A stretch of 64,000 bases of DNA from Chondrosia reniformis. Taxonomy: Eukaryota; Porifera; Demospongiae; Chondrillida; Chondrillidae. Under the pieces are notes generated by a model that was not told where the DNA came from, made no database searches, and saw only the letters and a list, made by a program, of their open reading frames with translations. The position numbers and the translations under genes are program-made. Of the stretch, positions 49,601 to 60,023 are shown piece after piece (position 1 is the first letter of the stretch; each line of letters opens with the position of its first letter). The stretch is from NCBI GenBank assembly GCA_947172415.1, contig OX359195.1, forward strand, positions 6,795,501 to 6,859,500. Direction: 5' to 3'.

Positions 49601-52600
49601 CAGCCATTTTTGTTCTCTTCAGGAGGGAACCTATGCTTGGATGACTAAAGACATGGAACTTGAGATTATTATTATTTTACCTAGCTATGCGAACTGCACG
49701 AGAGAGGGGGGGTTAGCTGGTTGCCTGTTTGAGTTTGATAAAGAAGACAACCAGTGTATGGATAATCGTGAGGGTTAGTTGAAATTCTTTAGAAAGAGCA
49801 TTATTGTATCTTTGAGATGCTTTATCTTTAGTCTTTGGAGCGTCTAGAGGCGTAGTTTGTTTGTGAGACTTGGATGTTTACACCCCAGGGGTCTCTTCAG
49901 CGACCGAATTATTGCAATTACGTAGTTTAATGTTTATAAAGATTTTGCTAATAAACAGTATCTCTGTACTTAATATTTTCACAAATTTTGTTTAACTTCT
50001 AAGTGATGTATTCATAATTTGAACATTTACAGTCAGATTATATGTGTTTAGAATTTTCATTATTCATGTGGTTAAACACTTGTGGTTTGGTTAATTTTCA
50101 GATTGTTCATGCTCCCAATAGAGGCTAGCTTGACTTCATCTTCTCCATTCATTAGGTATCTTATGTGGTCGTTGTAAAAATGACAGCGGAGTACAGCTGG
50201 ATTTGCAGGCTTGTTCCAATGATTGTATTCTTGGGCAGGTTCTCTTTCCTATTTTTTGTGTCCTTGTTATAGTCTTCTCCTTCTTGGGTATGTTCTTCAA
50301 TGTCCACCTACCCAATGAACTTCAAGGGTTTCTCTTCTATGCACAGGTACAGTGATATAACTTATATATACATACATCGTCTTTTTATATACGTAATACT
50401 TATATATGAATACAAGCATATTATATAAGTGTGAGTGACAGGTTTTGGACAAGTGTTAATAGAAGTTCTTGCTGATGAAGACTCTTGATTTTAAAGATAT
50501 TTAATAACTTTTATAGTCTAGTATTTCATTTTCAAATAAGTTATAGTATCTCAAATTTCATTTTCTAATTAAACCTTTGGGGGGGTATTCACATGAACTA
50601 CAGAGAGTTGATTGAGTATATAACTTTCTTTTTTGTCCTTTCTAGTCATTGGGGCCATACACGAACATGCTATGTACATACATCTATTAATGTCTACATT
50701 ACCTAACAATGTACGTATGTAGGTGATTGGTCTCGTTTTCAGACAATTTAGTAGCATTGAGCCAACAAAAACAAATGTAAGTTTGACCTTTTAACACTTC
50801 CTGTGTTGTGTAATGTTGTCTTCCATTCCTAGGGATTTCGGTTTGTGGAATTCATTGCAAACCTCCTTGGGTTTAGCCTTCCCCTTCCTCTGTGTGTGGC
50901 TCCTGGGGTATGGGCTCACTGGATCATATTGATGTCATATGTTCCTCCTCTATTGGCGCTCATTACAGTCATTATTTATTCACTATGGTAAGTCGAGTGT
51001 TATTTAACTTATCTCTAGTACTGTAGCAGCAGCTGCTGTATAACTACACTTGTCACTCCAAAGGTGTCTGTTGTTGTAGAGGTCACATACATGGCAGTCT
51101 AGTAGTTACAGGGTATTAGGATGTGAACAATCACCTCTCTAGGACTACTTTGTGCTTAAAATAGTTACTCTATGTTAAACCAGAAAATGTACAGTCAATC
51201 TTTTTAACTTTATAGCTAGATGGATGACTGGGTTATCGAATATGAATATATGAACATGTATAAGAATGTCATGTATATATTTGGCTTCCTTTAATTGATA
51301 GCTCATCTTTTCCATAGTGCCTCCTATTCGAGTATTCTTGGCAAGAGGTCATCTTTGGGTGGCATTGCCCTAATTCTCCTATTTGTTTTCAAGTATGTCG
51401 CTGACACCAGTTTTGTGCTTGTTAGCTGTGTAGACACTCCTGATGTGAGTCTGTTATGATTCATTAAATAACTCTTAAAATATTTAGTCTCCTTGGTTAC
51501 CTTGTAGGGTTACCGATTCTTCTATGATGGAGAGACGCAGTGCACTAGTGCTCAGTTCCTTCCCTTCTTTATTATTAGCATTCTGCTTTTGATTGGTGTG
51601 TTCCTTACTCCCATTTTTGTGGGACTAGTACCATACAAATTCTATGGGGTGAGTCAATATACATATAGATTGGGTGTACACCTACTATATTGGATCTGAT
51701 TTTTCTTCTATTCAGCAATTTAGTGTGTTTTCTGATGTGGTTACCAAGGGGCTGAGGTCAAAGTACAGATGGTGGGGTGGATGGGACCTGGAGAGGCGAC
51801 TCATATTCATAGTGGTATCCTTCCTTGGACTTGTTGTAAGACCCTCCCTTGTTCTGGTAAGCCAGCCCAAATCTGAGGAACACCCTCTAATTAGCCTATA
51901 ATGTGAACTGAATGTGTACATAATACTTCTCTTTGCTTTAAAATGTCTTTGAAAATTTTAATATTTAAGTTTATGTATAAATTGAACATTTAAGTCACAT
52001 GTCTAACCTTACATACCATTTTCAATCTGTTTCTTTAGTTTTTTCAATCCCTCACTGCATTGCTTGTGCTGACCGTGCATTGCTTCACAAAGCCTTATTC
52101 CGAACGTTTCATCAACATCATTGAGGCATTGATTCTTTTAAACCTTCTCCTAGTGACGGGGCTCTTTATTGATCCTGATAATCAGGTTCCCGTTAACTTT
52201 AGCTTGTTCATGGTGATGCTTCCATTTGTGTATTTTGTACTTTACCTTGCATGGAGGCTTTTCCAATTTATATAGTAAGTGTACACTGGTATGTGTATTT
52301 TAACTTTATGAGAAATAAACATTTACAGTGCATTTTATATTTAGATAATTTGCTCTTTGTTTCATGGTATAGTAAAAGGATAACCAAGAAAACCCCTCCG
52401 AGAATAAGAGACCTTTTAACCAGACTAACAGGCTTCCTTCAAAATTTTGGTAGAAAGAAACCGGAAACCACTGAAGAGGAAGTAAGGGAAAACACTTATC
52501 ACCTCTATAGAGAAGGTAAGTCAGTAATCATTTCATAATAGATGTAAAGCAACCGCTTGTTGTGTTAAGATAAGTATACACACGCATGTATGTTATTGCG

Positions 52601-52764
52601 TAATCACTGTAGAAACCAAAGGCAGACCTAAGTCAGAGGAGAGAGCAGTTGACCGACCTTCAGGGGACACAGTGAAGACTTCTGACAGTGATCGTCCTGC
52701 TCCCAGCACAGATGAATCTGATCAGCAGTTCACCCAGCTTCGATTGCCTGATTATGATAACTGA
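43695..52764 (+). CDS. beta-helix ectodomain/multipass membrane receptor-like protein, paralog C
   Basis: Twenty exons from 43695 to 52764 sum to 3,813 nt, or 1,270 residues. A signal peptide (MATIIISTVFLIISLAF) is followed by the entry motif ILVDPAYGND ... VPCRTLNYAYY. The ectodomain has beta-helix rungs (TGGGMTVIN, GGGLLIRW, GAGIFISL, GGGGVSLNS, GGAFSLIL, GGGITLLN, GGGLAMD, GGGIYVD, GGAIFAS) and many N-glycosylation sites. A Cys-rich juxtamembrane region (CHPGYVLP ... GILCGRC; about 735-850) comes next. Eight or so hydrophobic segments follow, with LPNELQGFLFYAQ, KYVADTS, KYRWWGGWDLERR and CFTKPYSERF. The polar, acidic tail (about 1173-1270) ends LRLPDYDN. It is colinear with B but has two extra introns in the ectodomain. 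I chose the ATG at 43695 because the signal peptide starts there. Function is unknown. Confidence 0.87.
47779..47966 (+). repeat. 42-bp minisatellite containing repeated splice donors
   Basis: About 4.5 copies of a 42-bp unit with GGGGGAGGACACGGTAAGCT and AGGGACAAGTAGGGGCAGAC. The first unit carries the last bases and donor (GACACG/GTAAGC) of a paralog C exon (47681-47791). Each later unit repeats the same donor sequence inside the intron. Confidence 0.9.
48514..48556. repeat. perfect 19-bp hairpin in a paralog C intron
   Basis: CATAGACTATCTAAACTAC at 48514-48532 and its exact reverse complement at 48538-48556, separated by five bases. It may be a remnant of an inverted-repeat element. Confidence 0.8.
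48865..49255 (+). repeat. dispersed repeat family 3, copy in paralog C intron
   Basis: This stretch, from TTAAGGCACTCCACTGG through ATTATTCACCTCTTGTCGCT to TAACGTTTCGGCTG, recurs near 59,388-59,700 with small indels. Both copies have same-order follow-on homology around TTGTTTACATTAAT (49,580 and 59,758). Confidence 0.8.
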
Positions 52765-53877
52765 GAAGTTGACTATTTAGTAGTGGATACTACTAAGAGA
52801 ATTTCATCTTTAAATTGCTTGTACTGATATTATTTTTGTAGCTGCACGTACATTACAATTTTGTGTGTATAATAATATTGAAATCACTTTGCCAAACAAT
52901 TGACATTGGTCCATGAACTAAATATTAGGAATTGCTTAGAAGGCAAAGTGGTCAGCTGCAGGAGACAGTTCATTGCAATTGGCTACTGCAGAGTATGGAT
53001 GTCATATTATATATATATATTATGATAAAAGCATGCTTCACGCACCAATTGCAACCAAACTCTTGATAGTTGCCATGCAACATGTATGCAGGCACTTGGA
53101 AATTCAAATGCATTAACACTAAATATGCAATGTCTGAATTCACACTTTATGAAGCTGTATGTCTACAGTACATGTGTTGTCATTTGATTCAATGACCATT
53201 ATCTCAGCAGCATGTAGCAACTGTCTTTCTCGTCCACGTATATACGAATATCTGTTAATTTCTCAGTCAAATTTTGTTATCAAACACACTGCGAGTTATG
53301 CATAAGCTCACAAAGGAATACCAATCGAATTTGTCGACATTTAAGCAAAACAAATAAGTATATATACAAAATTGGAAGTGCGCGCGTATACATACGTTAA
53401 ATGAACAAGAAGACAACATTAATCGTTAAAGCAAATGCTCTACAATACAATTAAATTTATAAAATGAACTGTTTTTGTAAGCATGATAGCTTCATGCCAC
53501 AGGAGAATATGTACGAGTCAATGAAAAAGATATGGCTGCGTTGTTGTGACTTGACCCAAGATGTTCATTCTATGGAGAAGGTTGTACGTGATCATGAGCT
53601 TTGTGAATTGCTGAATAGCTGAATGGCTGAATACTAGCTCATTGTTGCCGAACTTGACATGAAGCAGAAGTATTCACATGGTAAATAGCTGAATGGATGT
53701 ACCATTTGTACAGCCATTATTCACGAACACTTATTTTGACGTACAGCAAAAATCCGGTATTACTAAAACGCGGAATACGGAATAGCGGAATAACGGAATA
53801 ACGGAATAGCGGAATAACGGAATACGGAGAGGAAGTAATAAGACGAAGAAAAATGGCCGCTCCACGGGCGCGGCTCC
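52765..53877. other. gene-poor spacer after paralog C
   Basis: About 1.1 kb with the paralog C 3' UTR and no ORF I would defend. From about 53,755 to 53,830 there is a short GGAATA(A/G)CGGAATA-type tandem array directly before the inverted-repeat element. CTGAATGG/CTGAATAG stretches near 53,620-53,700 recur just right of that element at 54,571. Confidence 0.5.
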
Positions 53878-54571
53878 ATTTCGACGTAAAATACGAACGT
53901 GAAAGCGAAAGTCGAACGAAACGGAACGTGTAAGGGTTAGAGATCATCTACAAGCGGCCTATATCTCCATCACACGGCTACGCGAACGGTTTAGGCCAAC
54001 GAATTGGCCAAGCGTGCATAGCTAGCCAGCTACCTACTTGGAACATAGCTAGATAGCTAAATGGCTTGATTGTGCGTGTCCTTCATGAATTGTAGCTAAG
54101 ACATTTGTTGAATAGTTACATAGCTAGCTAACATGTTATGCCTAGGTTTGCAAAGAGCAGGTGCTTATGTTCGGGCTGTAGTTTTGCCATGATGCCAGGG
54201 TCAATGACAAGTTCATTCCCTTTGAAGTCTGGCCAGTTGACTCTGAGGCAAGGCAGGTATACATGGTAGTAAGCATTGCCTGCTCTGCTGGTCGGCATGC
54301 CTGTGATTGGGCTATTGAACTGCCTTTCTTCCATGTGCTGAATGGCTATATTATATGGTGGAGCAGCATAGCAACCAGAAGGCATCCTGGGGAACTTCTG
54401 TCTACATCCATTACACATGCTGAGAAAATATGTATTAGTCATTGCGAAGTAGCCTAAGCCGTTACGCGTAGCCGTGTGATGGAGATATAGGCCGCTTGTA
54501 GATGATCTCTAACCCTTACACGTTCCGTTTCGTTCGACTTTCGCTTTCACGTTCGTATTTTACGTCGAAAT
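53878..54571. mobile_element. 694-bp element with 120-bp terminal inverted repeats
   Basis: The left arm 53878-53997 and right arm 54452-54571 are inverted copies. The outer 107 bp are identical (starting ATTTCGACGTAAAATACG; ending CACGGCTACGCG). The 454-bp interior holds a minus-strand ORF fragment with metal-binding-like Cys/His residues. I see no clear target-site duplication immediately outside the arms. A non-autonomous DNA transposon keeping a coding remnant is the best reading. Confidence 0.75.
54128..54442 (-). pseudogene. transposon-encoded zinc-binding-domain remnant
   Basis: 104-residue open stretch inside the inverted-repeat element, without a credible full gene. It has C-x2-C near the N-terminus (CNGCRQKFPR), then PPYNIAIQHMEERQF, AYYHVYLPCLR and VIDPGIMAKLQPEHKHLL. 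This C-C-H-H/C layout resembles C-terminal domains of transposable-element proteins in cnidarians and molluscs as I remember them; that link is uncertain. Confidence 0.4.
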
Positions 54572-54644
54572 AGCTGAATAGATGTACTACACGTACCTAT
54601 TGTTCCCGAACTTGCCACCAGAAAATCATTTACGAAAAAAATAC

Positions 54645-55000
54645 ATTTATTATAAATAGACCCTAGCAAATGTCATTCTTTGGCCTTCGGGCCCCGCTCT
54701 GTCCAGCGCCGGAGTATACGGTTCGCCAGCCTCCGGGAATTTGGTGCGACAACCATGGCTTGGAGTACGGTCATGGGACCATGTACTGCTGAAGGACTTG
54801 AGGTTTCTCTGAGGGGGATGGTCTTCTCCATTATGGCCTAGGATCCGGGGTTGTTCCTCCCTACAAACTCGCCTTTGTGCGTTTGTTCTCCCGAAGATCG
54901 AGGCTGATGGTCTGGAAGCAGTGCGTGGGACCAGTACCCACCGACTCGGCGAAGAGAAGCTCTGACCGGAGTCCCTGTTTTAGGCAGCCCGTTTTAAGGT
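54645..55000 (+). ncRNA. GC-rich island with TATA box; possible first exon of a noncoding transcript
   Basis: TATAAATAG at about 54,651 is followed about 25-30 bases later by a roughly 320-bp GC-rich stretch (GGCCTTCGGGCCCCGCTCTG onward) that contrasts with the AT-rich surroundings. It ends in a donor-like GTTTTAAG/GTAATT at about 55,000. No long ORF on the plus strand. I cannot match it to a known RNA family; treat as a hypothesis. Confidence 0.25.
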
Positions 55001-55099
55001 AATTGCATTGCATACACTTCAGGTATTTGCATACATTTGCATTGGTTTCTGAGGATTTTGGAGGATTTTGGTGGAATTTGGTTGTGTGCATTTGATAGC

Positions 55100-56515
55100 T
55101 TTTAAAGTATGTTGAAGGTAAGTTTTTTGTGTATGTGCATATAGGTTAAGGCATTTTTCAAGATTGGCTTTTTTCAATATTGCATGGCTTTTTCAAGATT
55201 GGCATTTTTTCAAGATTGGCATTTTTTCAAGATTGGCATTTTTTCAAGATTGGCATTTTTTTCAAGTTTCTAGCATTTTAAAGATTTTTGCAAATTTAAA
55301 TTAGCATTTTTTAATTTGTTGCATTCTGCAAAAAAACATAATCTCATAAATGTATTTTTCTCACTTAATGCAAAGAAATTTAACTTCAGAAAGAAATTTT
55401 TAACTTCAGAAATTTTGACTTCAAGAAAGAAATTTTTAACTTCAGAAATTTTGACTTCAAGAAAGAAATTATAACTTCAGAAATTTTGACTTCAGGAAAG
55501 AGATTTTTTTTAACTTCAGAAATTTGACTTCAGGAAAGATTTTTTAACTTCAGAAATTTGACTTCAAGAAAAAAATTTAACTTCAGAAATTTTGACTTCA
55601 GGAAAGAGATTTTTTAACTTCAGAAATTTGACCAAGAAAAATTTTTAACTTCAGAAATTTTGACTTCAGGAAAGAGATTTTTTAACTTCAGAAATTTTGA
55701 CTTCAGGAAAGAGATTTTTTAACTTCAGAAATTTGACTTCAGGAAAAATTTATAACTTCAGAAATTTTGACTTCAGGAAAGAAATTTTTAACTTCAGAAA
55801 TTTTGACTTCGTGTATTTGTTATATATAGCTTGTAAAGTATGTTGAAGGTAAGTTTGTGTATGCACGTATTATATGTGATTTTTTAGTATGTAGAGTTAA
55901 GGCATTTTTCAAGATTCAATTTGGCTTTTTTCAAGATTGCATTGCTGTTTCAAGATTAGTAGTTTTCAAGATTGGCATTTTTTTCAAGAGATTGGCATGG
56001 CATTTTTTCAAGATTGGAATTTTCTCAAGATTGGCATTTTTCCAAGATTGGCTAGATTTTTAGCATTTATTTGCAAATTTCAATTAATTTTGCTAACTTC
56101 AGAACAGAAATACACTTCAGAACTTTAATTTGACTTCAGGAAAGAAATGTTTAACTTCAGAAATTTTAAAAATGTTTATATAACTTCAGAAATTTTGACT
56201 TCAGGAAAGAAATTTTTCCTAACTAACTTCAGAAATTTTGACTTCAGGAAAGAAATTTTTCCTAACTTCAGAAAGGAAATGTTTAACTTCAGAATTGTTT
56301 AACTTCAGAATTATTTAACTTCAGAATTGTTTAACTTCAGAAATGTTTAACTTCAGAAATGTTTAACTTCAGAAATGTTTAACTTCAGAAATGTTTAACT
56401 TCAGAAATGTTTAACTTCAGAAATGTTTAACTTCAGAAATGTTTAACTTCAGAAATGTTTAACTTCAGAAATGTTTAACTTCAGAAATGAAATATTTAAC
56501 TTCAGAACAGAGCAC
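55100..56515 (+). repeat. two-copy higher-order repeat of TTCAAGATTGGC and CTTCAGAAA arrays
   Basis: Two successive blocks (about 55,100-55,815 and 55,830-56,510) each start AAAGTATGTTGAAGGTAAGT. Each then runs through TTTTTCAAGATTGGCA repeats and ends in an array of AACTTCAGAAATTTTGACTT / CAGGAAAGAAATTTTT units. In the second block the array degenerates into perfect 15-16-bp AACTTCAGAAATGTTT units (56,280-56,490). Noncoding. Confidence 0.9.
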
Positions 56516-56867
56516 CAAGCAAGCACATCTACTATCAGAGGTTTGAACGACTTTATATATGTAAATTATTCAGTCAGTGCATTTTATTTTTCCACATTCC
56601 ACAGGTTTTGCAAGCTTTTCATTCGGCATGATTTGACCTGGATGGATATCCCAATTGGGAGCATGATTTGACCTGGATGGATATCCCAATTGGGTATTTG
56701 CAACAATCAGCTGGCAGTCCCTAATTTCATCTTTTGAAAATTTACAACTAAAAGAATTCCTTAATGTCATATTGCTTTTAAAAGGTTTGCCATGTTTACA
56801 GTTTAAAAGTTCATTATTCAGTTGTATTATATATTTTCTTACATTCTACAGTTTGTGTGGTTCCTGG

Positions 56868-57815
56868 TCTTGGATTTACAGCTACGAGCTTGTCGGTTGC
56901 TGGTCACTTTGTGCTGGATGTTCCTGGTCTTGGATTTACAGCTACGAGCTTGGCAGTTCCTGATCACTTTGTGCTGGATGTTTCTGGTCTTGGATTTACA
57001 GCTATGAGCTTGTCGGTTCCTGGTCACTTTGTGCTGGATGTTCCTGGTCTTGGATTTACAGCTACGAGCTTGGCAGTTCCTGATCACTTTGTGCTGGATG
57101 TTTCTGGTCTTGGATTTACAGCTACGAGCTTGGCAGTTCTGTTTCTGGTCTTGGATTTACAGCTATGAGCTTGTCGGTTCCTGGTCACTTTGTGCTGGAT
57201 GTTCCTGGTCTTGGATTTACAGCTATGAGCTTGGCGGTTCCTGATCACTTTGTGCATGTTCCTGGTCTTGGATTTACAGCTATGAGCTTGTCGGTTCCTG
57301 GTACTTTGTGCTGGATGTTCATGTTCCTGCATGGTCTTGGATTTACAGCTATGAGCTTGGCGGTTCCTGGTCACTTTGTGCTGGATGTTCCTGGTCTTGG
57401 ATTTACAGCTATGAGCTTGGCAGTTCCTGATCACTTTGTGCATGTTCCTGGTCTTGGATTTACAGCTATGAGCTTGTCGGTTCCTGGTACTTTGTGCTGG
57501 ATGTTCATGTTCCTGCATGGTCTTGGATTTACAGCTATGAGCTTGGCGGTTCCTGGTCACTTTGTGCTGGATGTTCCTGGTCTTGGATTTACAGCTATGA
57601 GCTTGGCGGTTCCTGGTCACTTTGTGCTGGATGTTCCTGGTCTTGGATTTACAGCTATGAGCTTGTCGGTTCCTGGTCACTTTGTGCTGGATGTTCATGT
57701 TCCTGGTCTTGGATTTACAGCTATGAGCTTGGCAGTTCCTGATCACTTTGTGCTGGATGTTCTTGGTCTTGGATTTACAGCTATGAGCTTGGCGGTTCCT
57801 GGTCACTTTGTGCTA
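56868..57815 (+). repeat. 60-bp minisatellite, about 15 units
   Basis: Unit with TTCCTGGTCTTGGATTTACA, GCTATGAGCTTGGCGG and TTCCTGGTCACTTTGTGCTG GATG; unit lengths are mostly 60 bp with some 51-69-bp variants. Several frames on both strands are open because 60 is a multiple of three. I do not call a protein. Confidence 0.95.
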
Positions 57816-58060
57816 GTTGTCTGGGTGATTTTGTTCTACTGTCATATGAGTTGGTTGGTCTGTCCTATACTTGTCATGAGTTGGCTGGTCTGTCTTAGGC
57901 CAAGTGCATGCTACCTGTGTTAATTTAAGTTTTTGACATATAATGTACGTACATGCTTGATTAGTGTAGTGTTAATTAAGTTTTTGATATATGATTGTAT
58001 ATTTGTGTACTTGTAATGTATGTACATGCTTGATTAGTGCGATATTCTTTTCATCCCTAC

Positions 58061-58430
58061 AGTGGTCCCTATCTCATACGAAGGCAGGTCTGATTTGAGG
58101 TAAAGTGACGCGCTGTTCTCTGGTGCTACGCCGGCGTGTCATGATTCTCAATGAAGAAGGTTTGAGGTCCGCCAGGGTCGGGTCATTGTACACGTAGCAT
58201 TTGTACCTTGATCTAGTAACTGGTCACAGGGCGGCTAGGTACGCCGAGCCGTTCCCGCGCATCTTCCTCCCCTCCTAGCTGAGAACGTGGAGCACTACTG
58301 GGCAGAGTGGGGGGCACGATGTACTCCCACCTCCGCGTGGTGTGCCCCGGATTCAACTTTTTCATGGTTGGAAGTTGATACAAAGAGGAGTACAAAAACT
58401 AAGAGAACAGATTTCATTATTAAGTGAGTT
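58061..58430 (+). ncRNA. GC-rich island; possible second exon of the noncoding transcript
   Basis: A good acceptor (TTTTCATCCCTACAG/TGG) at about 58,060 opens a GC-rich stretch of about 350 bp (ACGCGCTGTTCTCTGGTGCT, GGTCCGCCAGGGTCGGGTCA, GGTGTGCCCCGGATTC). It has no meaningful plus-strand ORF. It is the only GC-rich sequence near the 54.7-kb island, and the repeat arrays between the two would form an approximately 3-kb intron. Another acceptor-like CCCTTTAG lies near 58,505. Unrecognised. Confidence 0.22.
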
Positions 58431-60023
58431 TACTTCCATATTAGTCAGATTTGTATGCCAAAAGAACACAAATGTAAACGAATTATTGTTTCTCTCCCTT
58501 TAGGCTATGACTGCAGTTCATTCAAGGTCCCATACTTCAAAGATTGCATTACATGGACCGTAAATCTAAAGTGCTAAACCTCAGTTTACCAGCTGCATTG
58601 CACTCACTAAGTGGAGAGATTGGAATCCCATTTTGTAGTAAGTGTGCATCAATTATATAGTTTGAGGAACAGAAAGCCTTTGGGTTAATTTTAATTAATG
58701 TGCTTTAGCTATAATCATGTATATACTTTGTATATTTGTCCCTATAGGCTATATTTTTAGTCATTCAGTCTAGCCATCAGTTTAAAGTAAGCTGTCCTAT
58801 AGGTTACAGCCATTTGTATCATGCCGGCTGTATTTGGAATTTTAGTCATTTTAATTATTTCTGTGTAGTTGAATCATTTGACAAGTAACTATAAAAGCAG
58901 TCAACAGCTTGACACACTGGACTTGATCTACTTGTATTGGATTACACATGCTTTGACAATGCATGGAACTTGCATTTTAACTGCATTATATTTAAAGTGT
59001 ATAAATTTAAGTTTAAATTTGAATTTAAATTTGAATTACTTGATTCCAAATTGAACATCACTAAAAATACATCTATTCCTACTTTAATTTGGCTTGTATA
59101 TAATAATACATTGAATTTTAAACTATATGCAAACTAGAAGTACTTTAAATTTATGGATTTGTTATGTACATGTTTCAATGCACATGTTTCACAATATGGA
59201 TAATTCTGTAGCTAATAAGGAGATGAGTGTGCTTTAAAAACCTTGTGCACTGCATGCATGCACTGGCATTTTGGAAATTACATCTCAATTTCCAGTTGGC
59301 ATTCAAGTTAAAGTATATACGTACATGTAGAATATTGAAAAAAGTTTTGGCATTTAGAAAATCCAGTATGAAAATGTATACGTTTGATTAAGGCATTCTA
59401 CTGGTTTGTGTAGCTTGTGAAATAAGTAGTATTTTCACTGCAACACATTTCTGTGTGCACAGGCTATATTATATCATCATGCATCACTGTAGGGGTAATA
59501 CTCTGTGATTATTCACCTCTTGTCGCTGAATATGTGCATATGTATATACTGCCATAAGTTAATGTTGAGTGCATCACGTGATCCTTGGCATGCATATGTT
59601 GATAACCTGGAAATTAGACAATGTGTATATATTTACATCTAATACCAATTTCTGTAGCAAGAGAGTATTAACGTTTCGGCTGTACGTATACTGCAGCCTT
59701 CACATTTTGTATTTTAATACATCTAGTACCATAGAAATGTTCTTTAGCAAAAGTACATTGTTTACATTAATAATAAGTGGCAGCCAATCTTTTGTTCTAT
59801 ATATTTTAGAGAGGGGAACCGCTTTTAATTATCTGTAACTAATATTATTTCTTGATTTTAATTTCTTGAACACTTTCATGATTGACTAACAAAAAGAGTT
59901 AGAATGTACAGATAATTTTTAAATACACATAAATGAATTGTTCGAGGCGTGACCACCTCAAGGGTGTGTTGGCCGTGGTTGCGTTGGATAATTGACAAAC
60001 ACCGTGACCTTTGCCGAAAGAAG
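58431..60023. other. AT-rich spacer upstream of ACOX1
   Basis: About 1.6 kb with no supported gene. It contains the second copy of dispersed repeat family 3 (59,388-59,825) and, at its end, the ACOX1 promoter and 5' UTR. The short ORFs here are in AT-rich sequence and show no family similarity. Confidence 0.5.
59388..59825 (+). repeat. dispersed repeat family 3, second copy
   Basis: Matches 48865-49255 from TTAAGGCATTCTACTGGTTT to AACGTTTCGGCTG. It then continues with TTGTTTACATTAATAATAAG TGGCAGCCA, which matches paralog C intron sequence at 49,580-49,605. It ends close to GAGGGGAACC, which resembles the first bases of the following paralog C exon. About 310 bp of the paralog C intron is absent. 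Confidence 0.8.

Noticed and set aside
53717-53947. Minus-strand ORF over the GGAATA array and left arm of the inverted-repeat element
   Set aside because: Low-complexity, no homology, and crosses the element boundary.
53935-53950. Telomere repeat or telomerase RNA template (AAGGGTTAG)
   Set aside because: Only about one and a half imperfect units, present in both arms simply because they are inverted copies.
55380-57815. CRISPR array
   Set aside because: Head-to-tail minisatellites without unique spacers, in eukaryotic DNA; no cas genes.
56839-57923. Repeat proteins on both strands in the 60-bp array
   Set aside because: Several frames are open at once; no signal peptide, splice structure or homology supports a gene.
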